Below, one piece after another: positions 12,070 through 15,729 of a stretch of DNA of 15,729 nt. The DNA comes from Haloferacaceae archaeon. GTDB lineage: Archaea > Halobacteriota > Halobacteria > Halobacteriales > Haloferacaceae. The stretch spans positions 1 through 15,729 of the forward strand of contig JAHENP010000028.1 of NCBI GenBank assembly GCA_018609965.1, given 5' to 3'. A program made the position numbers and the translations under genes. Positions within the stretch are counted from its first letter, which is position 1; every line of letters begins with the position of its first letter. Under the pieces are notes generated by a model. It saw nothing but the letters and a program-made list of their open reading frames with translations, did not search any database and was not told where the DNA came from.

Positions 12070-12263
12070 CCGTTCAAGAACCTCTTACCGTCGGAGCGGC
12101 GGAGCATCCGACGGAGCACCGGATAGGAGATATACTGGAGGTGCAGTCTCGGAGGTCCGACATCGACGCAAGGAGGTTTGCGTACATCGACGCAAAGGGG
12201 GTACTCCGTCGGGTCGGCAGTAAGGAGATGTTCGATCGACGAAAATGGAGGGTCGACTCGTGA
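12066..12263 (+). CDS. small basic-acidic protein of unknown function
   Basis: The 65-residue product has no recognised domain. It appears beta-rich in the middle (RIGDILEVQSR, RRFAYIDAKGVLRRVGS) and ends in a basic helix (KEMFDRRKWRVDS), so it could bind nucleic acid. The sequence ACATCGACGCAA occurs twice in it (12160-12171 and 12184-12195), 24 bases apart, encoding DIDARRFA and YIDAKGVL, a small internal duplication. The GTG start overlaps the upstream stop as GTGA, and the stop overlaps the next GTG in the same way, which supports a genuine coupled gene. Confidence 0.6.
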   Translation: MTVQEPLTVGAAEHPTEHRIGDILEVQSRRSDIDARRFAYIDAKGVLRRVGSKEMFDRRKWRVDS

Positions 12264-12433
12264 CGCTCGGGTCGTTCGCCGTCTGGGTCGGGCGTCGGGG
12301 CGTCTGTACGCTCGTCGGACACGACTGGTGTCGAGGGCGCGTTTGGTCGGGACGACAGAAGGAGCCCGTCGCGGGCCATGTGTGCGATCGGTGCGCGGCG
12401 ACGACGGAGTTCCTGCCGCGTTGGAGACGATGA
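12260..12433 (+). CDS. tiny zinc-binding protein
   Basis: From GTG at 12260 the product is 57 residues. It contains a hydrophobic start (LGSFAVWVGRRGV), then CTLVGHDWC and later HVCDRCAATTEF. The GHDW...C..CGA-type tail is a pattern seen in many tiny haloarchaeal and haloviral zinc proteins, with the two CxxC-like halves holding one zinc. The chosen start overlaps the preceding stop (GTGA), as at other junctions in this operon; ATG at 12245 is an alternative adding five residues. The next gene overlaps by 4 bases (ATGA). No role can be stated beyond probable zinc binding. Confidence 0.6.
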   Translation: MTLGSFAVWVGRRGVCTLVGHDWCRGRVWSGRQKEPVAGHVCDRCAATTEFLPRWRR

Positions 12434-12606
12434 GCCGGCGGGGGCGCTGTGACTACTGCGACAGACAGGCAGTGTGCTCGAACGGGAACGGTCGCACCTG
12501 CCTCCGACACGTCCCGAAGCCGTGGCTGGGTGGTCGGTACCTGGCGTATCTCTGTGGGGACGTGACAGTCGCGGCTTCGCAACTGTCGCTGGAGCGGTTC
12601 ACCTGA
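12430..12606 (+). CDS. tiny zinc-knuckle protein, last early gene
   Basis: The 58-residue product begins MSRRGRCDYCDRQAVC and continues to RTCLRHVP, so CxxC then CxxH about 14 residues apart, a compact zinc finger with a basic N terminus. The rest (WLGGRYLAYLCGDVTVAASQLSLERF) looks like a short sheet plus helix. ATG at 12430 overlaps the previous stop (ATGA); longer in-frame starts would overlap the upstream gene almost completely. Its stop (12606) is followed at once by an inverted repeat and then the recombinase promoter, so it closes the early operon. Nucleic-acid binding is plausible but unproven. Confidence 0.62.
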   Translation: MSRRGRCDYCDRQAVCSNGNGRTCLRHVPKPWLGGRYLAYLCGDVTVAASQLSLERFT

Positions 12607-12607
12607 C

Positions 12608-12625
12608 CGAGAACGGATGTTCTCG
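12608..12625. promoter_or_regulatory. perfect inverted repeat CGAGAAC-N4-GTTCTCG before the recombinase
   Basis: CGAGAAC (12608-12614) and GTTCTCG (12619-12625) flank GGAT. The repeat starts 2 bases after the stop of the early operon and ends 26 bases before the recombinase TATA element. It could terminate the early operon or bind the recombinase or a repressor. A related AGAAC-N5-GTTCT repeat lies just after the recombinase gene, which favours a recombination or binding site over a simple terminator. Confidence 0.5.
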
Positions 12626-12650
12626 TACAGGCTGTTCATAACTACCACTC

Positions 12651-12657
12651 TTTATAT
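12651..12657 (+). promoter_or_regulatory. TATA box of the recombinase gene
   Basis: TTTATAT is centred about 27 bases upstream of the ATG at 12681 in a locally AT-rich stretch. This predicts a leaderless transcript starting at or next to that ATG, and it decides the start codon over GTG at 12669. Confidence 0.75.
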
Positions 12658-12680
12658 CCTCTCCCCCCGTGTTCACGGAC

Positions 12681-13340
12681 ATGGCTACCGTCGGCTGCTA
12701 CGTCCGCGTCTCAACCACCGAGCAGAACCTCGATCGACAGCTCACCAGTACGAGTGAGTACGTCGAACACGAGTTCGACACCGGCCTCGGGGAGATCGAG
12801 GTGTACCGCGACAAGAGCACTGGCACGGACACCGAGCGCTCCGGGTTCCAGTCCATGATGTCCGACGCGGAGTCTGGGGGGATCGACGCTGTCGTTGCAC
12901 ACTCGATCTCGCGAATCTCCCGATCAATCGGTGATCTCGAACGGACGGCGACACGACTGGAGAACCACGGCGTCGCGCTACACATCGTCTCGGAGTCGAT
13001 CGTCCTCGATCCAGACTCGAAAGACGACCCGTTCCAGCGGGCGATGTACCGGATGCTCGGCGTCTTCGCGGACTTCGAGGCGGACATGATCCGGCAGAGG
13101 ACTCGGGAGGGACTCGCGGCGCGGATGCAGGAGGACGACTACAGTCACGGCCCAGCTCCGCTGGGATTCGAGAAGGACGACGGGAGTCTGGTCGAGGGAG
13201 ACGACTACCACGAGGCCGTCGCGGTTCTTGAGATGGTGTTGAACGACAACATCTCGAAGCGGAAGGCCGCGGACCGACTCGACTGTGGTCGTGCGACGAT
13301 CAACCGGTCTCTGGACCGACTCGAACTGTACGGTCTGTAG
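12681..13340 (+). CDS. small serine recombinase (resolvase/invertase family)
   Basis: The 219-residue product has the resolvase catalytic domain. YVRVSTTEQNLDRQ places the nucleophile Ser11 next to Arg9, VYRDKSTGTDTERSGFQSMM is the conserved RxxGF-type segment, and VVAHSISRISRSIGDL (71-86) carries the arginines that activate the phosphate. EADMIRQRTREGLAARM is the long dimer helix. The C terminus (SKRKAADRLDCGRATINRSLDRL) is a helix-turn-helix for site binding. Its length is that of Tn3 resolvase or Hin invertase, not of the large serine integrases of phages. As the only recombinase visible in the element, it may integrate or excise it, resolve dimers, or invert a segment. The start follows from a TATA box 27 bases upstream. 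Confidence 0.92.
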   Translation: MATVGCYVRVSTTEQNLDRQLTSTSEYVEHEFDTGLGEIEVYRDKSTGTDTERSGFQSMMSDAESGGIDAVVAHSISRISRSIGDLERTATRLENHGVALHIVSESIVLDPDSKDDPFQRAMYRMLGVFADFEADMIRQRTREGLAARMQEDDYSHGPAPLGFEKDDGSLVEGDDYHEAVAVLEMVLNDNISKRKAADRLDCGRATINRSLDRLELYGL

Positions 13341-13346
13341 TGTCTC

Positions 13347-13361
13347 AGAACCGGCCGTTCT
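13347..13361. promoter_or_regulatory. inverted repeat AGAAC-N5-GTTCT after the recombinase
   Basis: AGAAC (13347-13351) and GTTCT (13357-13361) flank CGGCC. It starts 7 bases after the recombinase stop. Its arms match the inner arms of the repeat at 12608-12625, but the spacer is one base longer. Together they bracket the recombinase gene. It could instead be a weak terminator. Confidence 0.4.
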
Positions 13362-13380
13362 CCGACACCCGACAGCCACC

Positions 13381-13387
13381 ATTATTA
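13381..13387 (+). promoter_or_regulatory. TATA-like element of the small acidic gene
   Basis: ATTATTA is centred about 27 bases upstream of ATG 13411, fitting a leaderless start there rather than at ATG 13396. The string TTATTAC also resembles the right arm (TTATTACAC) of the RHH operator at 1949-1959, so co-regulation is possible though the match is short. Confidence 0.5.
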
Positions 13388-13410
13388 CTCCTCAGATGCA
13401 TCGAACCCAC

Positions 13411-13584
13411 ATGATCATCGAGATCGACGGTCACGCGGTCATCGACGGCGGCTCACTCGACAGTCAGGATCTCGAAGACACCGAGATAACGCTTGTCGAC
13501 GAGGACGAGGACGTGACGATCAGCAGCGACGGACCGGTCTCGATTACGATCAGGCACGAGGGGACCGAGGAGAGGATCATCTGA
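13411..13584 (+). CDS. small acidic beta-rich protein
   Basis: The 57-residue product alternates hydrophobic and charged residues (MIIEIDGHAVIDGG, then EITLVDEDEDVTISSDGPVSITIRHEG), suggesting two or three beta hairpins. It is strongly acidic and has no cysteine or membrane segment. I do not recognise a family. ATG at 13411 is preferred over ATG 13396 because a TATA-like element lies 27 bases upstream. It ends one base before the stop of the convergent TbsP-like gene. It may be the last gene of the virus-like element or the first host gene; its own promoter argues that it is independent of the recombinase. Confidence 0.6.
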   Translation: MIIEIDGHAVIDGGSLDSQDLEDTEITLVDEDEDVTISSDGPVSITIRHEGTEERII

Positions 13585-13585
13585 G

Positions 13586-14314
13586 CTACGAGAGAGCGTC
13601 GAGGACGGCCGCAGGGGGCTCACCAGGGAGGTCGTGTCGCGGTTCAAGCCGGTTCGGCCGTCCTCCCGGGCCGTCTCGATCGACCGGCACAGTACGTACG
13701 AGCTGCTCGTCCCGGAGTGTCGAGAGTCGTCGCTGGAGGGCTCCGCGCGAGCAGAGACCGGTCTCGCGTGCAACGTCGACGACATCCGACCAGAGCGACC
13801 GAGAGGCTGCTCCGCCCCACACCAGTAGTCCCGCAGGGTCTCCAGATCCACGCAACTCCGTCGCGGACACGTCGACGGCGCTCGCCGCCGCCGCACCCAG
13901 CCGGTCCCCAGCCTCCGCGACGAGCGACGAGTGTGACGGCTTGTCTGTCTCCAGACAGTCGGCCTCGCTCCAGCGTTGTTCGAACTCCTCGCTGTCGTCG
14001 GTGTCCACCGCCGCGCTCACCGAGCGCGGAGCGACCTCGGCGACTGCGAGGAGATCGTCTCCAGATACGAACAGCGACCCCACCGGTCCGACGCGCACGT
14101 CGACGTGATCCTCGGACAGATGCATCTCGGTCAGTGAGTCGAGGTCCGACGAGATCGTCGGGTCGAGCAGTACACGGACGTTCTCGGTGAGGCGCGCCGC
14201 CACCGATGCAACCGCTCGTCGTTCGTCGCGTCCGCAAACCCCGACGATCGGGTTCGTCGCTCTTCTCAGTAGGCCGTCGACCACCTCGTTTAGACTGCCT
14301 GACTCCGTTTTCAT
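13586..14314 (-). CDS. TbsP/DUF5821-like transcriptional regulator
   Basis: The 242-residue product follows the layout I recall for the haloarchaeal TbsP (DUF5821) family. An N-terminal domain contains VDVRVGPVGSLFVSGDDLLA, comparable to the SLLVTGDRVVAL strand pair of that family. It continues with EEFEQRWSEADCLETDKP (compare YADRWETADEF). A C-terminal winged helix has LWSDVVDVARETGLCSRG, then LQRRLSTLRDEQLVRTVPV and a proline-rich GRPNRLEP end (compare GRPRLRL). TbsP proteins are DNA-binding regulators. It is divergent from the membrane-peptide gene, and a perfect palindrome (14347-14371) separates them, so it likely controls that peptide and itself. The CHAT gene lies just beyond. The match is from memory of the family pattern and is weaker at the N terminus. 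Confidence 0.75.
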   Translation of the reverse strand: MKTESGSLNEVVDGLLRRATNPIVGVCGRDERRAVASVAARLTENVRVLLDPTISSDLDSLTEMHLSEDHVDVRVGPVGSLFVSGDDLLAVAEVAPRSVSAAVDTDDSEEFEQRWSEADCLETDKPSHSSLVAEAGDRLGAAAASAVDVSATELRGSGDPAGLLVWGGAASRSLWSDVVDVARETGLCSRGALQRRLSTLRDEQLVRTVPVDRDGPGGRPNRLEPRHDLPGEPPAAVLDALS

Positions 14315-14337
14315 CCCGCTTCCGAAATAGATTCACC

Positions 14338-14393
14338 TATTGATATGTTTATCGGATTTGAGCAGATAAACCGGAGTGTCGTCACTGTTAAAA
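14338..14393. promoter_or_regulatory. divergent promoter region with palindrome GTTTATC-N11-GATAAAC
   Basis: This AT-rich gap contains a perfect 7-bp inverted repeat, GTTTATC (14347-14353) and GATAAAC (14365-14371), with an 11-base spacer. A minus-strand TATA-like element (ATATCAATA near 14338-14346) lies about 27 bases before the TbsP-like ATG. A plus-strand TTAAAA (14388-14393) lies about 27 bases before the peptide ATG at 14417. Both genes would be leaderless. A dimer on the palindrome would abut the minus promoter, fitting autoregulation. Confidence 0.6.
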
Positions 14394-14416
14394 CGCAGTC
14401 GTGCCGAACGCAGACC

Positions 14417-14593
14417 ATGCGTGATACCGCGCTGACCGTTGTCGCACGCGTCGCACAGCATCCGCGTCTCGTGACCACACTCTTGATCATCTGTCTACTG
14501 CTCGTCGGCACAGGGGGAGCGGCTGCAGTCGAGGGAGACTTCGGAACGACGGACGTTGGCACCGGAGACGGAGGACCGACGACCAAGGATTAG
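14417..14593 (+). CDS. 58-residue single-span membrane or secreted peptide
   Basis: The product starts MRDTALTVVARVAQHPRLV, a weakly basic amphipathic segment. One hydrophobic stretch follows (TTLLIICLLLVGTGGAAAVEG) with a small-residue end like a signal-peptidase or rhomboid site, then a Gly/Thr/Asp tail (TTDVGTGDGGPTTKD). The ..HPR.. motif before the hydrophobic stretch recalls a class of short haloarchaeal proteins often found near CHAT genes, a recollection I cannot verify here. ATG at 14417 is preferred over 14345 because a TTAAAA element lies 27 bases upstream. Its stop overlaps the stop of the convergent CHAT gene (TAG and TAA share bases). It could be a substrate, activator or membrane target of the CHAT protease. 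Confidence 0.65.
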   Translation: MRDTALTVVARVAQHPRLVTTLLIICLLLVGTGGAAAVEGDFGTTDVGTGDGGPTTKD

Positions 14594-15729
14594 ACGACCG
14601 GAGCGTCAGCCAGCTCTCGTACGTCTTTTCGTCGGGCCTCGTCGTCGCTCTCGACGGTCGTGAACGACAGCACAGGGTCGTCTGACAGCGGGTGCGAGAT
14701 CCTCGTCCCGGGCCGTCGTGGGGAGCAGTAGTCGATCTCCGTCTGTCTCTCGGTCTCGACGACCCGGGCGGGGAGTCCCCCGTCGTTCTCCCTGATCGAG
14801 ATCGTACCGTCTCCGAACAGCACGTACCCCGCTGGTCGGTCACGGGCCGCGACCCGGAGAGCACGGTCGAACGTCCAGCCGAGCGACACCCGCGTGGCCC
14901 ACTCCCGACCGACCTTCGACGCGGTCTCGTCGCTCACGACGCGCGTCGTCCCGACAGTCGCGAGTGCTCCGCGTTCCGAGAGTTCGCGAGCGAGTGCTTC
15001 GGTCCCGCAGGCGTTCAAGACCGCTCCGTACAGACCGACGCTGTCGACTGATGAGATGTCGAGGAACCCGTCACGACACTCCAGTCCGCGGTCCTCGTGG
15101 TGTCCAACGTAGTGGAGCAGGTCGGCGTCCCCCTCGATCATTCGGGCGAGTTCGGCGGTGGTCGGCCGGGACACCTGCGCTGGGACGTGGTCGTACGCCT
15201 CGCCGACGCTGATCATGTCTCCAGACCCGTGTGCGACCGTGACGGTGACGGGCTCCTCACGCTGGGGTCGCAGTCGACTGGTCCCGTCGACGTTGAACGC
15301 TCCGAGGGCGGTGTTCGGGGCGTCCCAGCCGACGGTGCGAGCGCGACTGTCGGGGTCGACGTACACGTCCGGGTCGGCGACCGCAGCCCCGCGGACACGC
15401 TGCGCGTCCGCCCACTCCGCCCGCTCGCCGGCCGTCGTGAGCGACGCCGACTGAGGCAGGACGACATCCGCGAGGGTGTGGAGGTGTCGAGGGAGCCGCG
15501 CGCTCCGGTCGAGCGTCGGGTGGAGGTGGACCGACAGGTGCCACTCTGGTAGGTCGTCCTCTACTTCCGGCGTCTCGGTGTAGCGGACGACGCGCTCCCC
15601 GATCGGGAGATCGTACAGCGTCTCGGAGTCGAGACCGTGTTCGGAGAGAATCTCGTCGTGTCCGTGGAGTCGCTCCCCGTACGGTCCCGCCGCGCGAGCG
15701 TGGCAGTCGAGGACGAACGTCCGACGGAG
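14590..15729 (-). CDS. CHAT-domain (caspase-like) protein, 5' end outside the window
   Basis: The frame is open without a stop from 14590 to the window edge, so at least 379 residues are visible and the start lies to the right. The C-terminal 220 residues form a CHAT domain: DADLLHYVGHHEDRGLECRDG carries the catalytic histidine (GHH), LYGAVLNACGTEALARELSERGA carries the catalytic cysteine (NACGT), and ALATVGTTRVVSDETA is the usual following strand. CHAT proteases are clan CD peptidases related to separase and to the Csx29/TPR-CHAT effector. The visible N-terminal part (HLSVHLHPTLDRSARLPRHL) is not a clear TPR region. GTG at 15366 would give a shorter ORF, but coding-like sequence continues upstream. 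It is convergent with the membrane peptide. Host or defence function is inferred. Confidence 0.85.
   Translation of the reverse strand, partial: LRRTFVLDCHARAAGPYGERLHGHDEILSEHGLDSETLYDLPIGERVVRYTETPEVEDDLPEWHLSVHLHPTLDRSARLPRHLHTLADVVLPQSASLTTAGERAEWADAQRVRGAAVADPDVYVDPDSRARTVGWDAPNTALGAFNVDGTSRLRPQREEPVTVTVAHGSGDMISVGEAYDHVPAQVSRPTTAELARMIEGDADLLHYVGHHEDRGLECRDGFLDISSVDSVGLYGAVLNACGTEALARELSERGALATVGTTRVVSDETASKVGREWATRVSLGWTFDRALRVAARDRPAGYVLFGDGTISIRENDGGLPARVVETERQTEIDYCSPRRPGTRISHPLSDDPVLSFTTVESDDEARRKDVRELADAPVV

Larger units (their letters stand above)
140..13584. mobile_element. candidate provirus, haloarchaeal sphaerolipovirus/simulovirus type
   Basis: The span begins at a tRNA 3' end and contains a packaging ATPase, two adjacent mid-size capsid candidates, a run of membrane-anchored and spike-like structural genes, small DNA-binding regulators, an orphan methyltransferase-like gene and a serine recombinase. 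Genes are packed with 4-base overlaps. The order ATPase, small capsid protein, large capsid protein, small membrane protein, repetitive protein, then vertex and spike candidates follows what I recall for SH1-like viruses. The left edge is inferred from the tRNA. The right edge is a guess placed at the last gene before the convergent TbsP-like gene, because no attR repeat was found. The absence of a replication gene suggests a strictly integrated element, one that uses host replication, or one that extends past the window. Confidence 0.65.

Noticed and set aside
14590..15366. Treating GTG at 15366 as the true start of the CHAT gene
   Set aside because: The frame stays open to the window edge, and the upstream translation (for example ETPEVEDDLPEWHLSVHLHP) has haloarchaeal coding character.
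12600..15729. Search for an attR copy of the tRNA-Pro 3' end
   Set aside because: No TTCGAATC or CGGCGGTCCCA match was seen. The CAGAAACCG (153-161) versus CAGAACCGG (near 13346) similarity is too short to call an attachment site.
1..15729. CRISPR array, insertion sequence or rRNA
   Set aside because: No regularly spaced repeats with unique spacers, no transposase motif and no rRNA-like sequence were found; the tandem repeats present are short and coding or promoter-linked.

Overview
The window is haloarchaeal DNA. GC content is high, most predicted proteins are strongly acidic, GTG starts are common, and several genes begin about 25-30 bases after a TATA-like element, as expected for leaderless archaeal transcripts. 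It opens with a tRNA-Pro(GGG) gene (69-139). Most of what follows reads as an integrated (or integrable) virus of the haloarchaeal internal-membrane icosahedral group (sphaerolipovirus/simulovirus type, order Halopanivirales, relatives of SH1 and SNJ1).

Layout. (1) 206-1826, plus strand: a three-gene operon encoding an unknown acidic protein, a SWIM zinc-finger protein and a DNA-methyltransferase-like protein. (2) 1869-2439: a palindromic operator region and a ribbon-helix-helix plus winged-helix regulator that probably controls its own promoter. (3) 11282 down to 2448, minus strand: a long late or virion operon of about 8.8 kb in which nearly every junction is a 4-base ATGA/GTGA overlap. In order of transcription it carries small membrane and zinc proteins, two related acidic membrane proteins, a HerA/FtsK-like packaging ATPase, a tiny ribbon-helix-helix protein too short for usual ORF cut-offs, a two-helix membrane protein, the candidate small (165 aa) and large (242 aa) major capsid proteins, then six or seven membrane, spike and vertex candidates. 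Their order matches my memory of the SH1 capsid cluster. (4) 11409-12606, plus strand: an early-type operon of five small genes (an AbrB-like regulator, a two-helix membrane protein with a zinc ribbon, and tiny zinc-knuckle proteins), divergent from the late operon. (5) 12681-13340: a small serine recombinase with its own promoter, flanked by similar inverted repeats. (6) 13411-13584: a small acidic protein.

(7) 13586-15729 is different in kind: a TbsP/DUF5821-like regulator (minus), a divergent 58-residue peptide with one membrane segment (plus), and a CHAT-domain (caspase-like protease) gene (minus) that runs off the right edge. A perfect palindrome sits between the regulator and the peptide. 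This protease + peptide + regulator group is the best candidate for an undescribed system in the window. I cannot tell whether it is host DNA beside the provirus or cargo.

Limits. I found no second copy of the tRNA 3' end, so the right boundary is unknown. I found no replication protein and no tyrosine integrase. Virus assignments rest on motifs in the ATPase, gene sizes and gene order, because I could not run profile searches.
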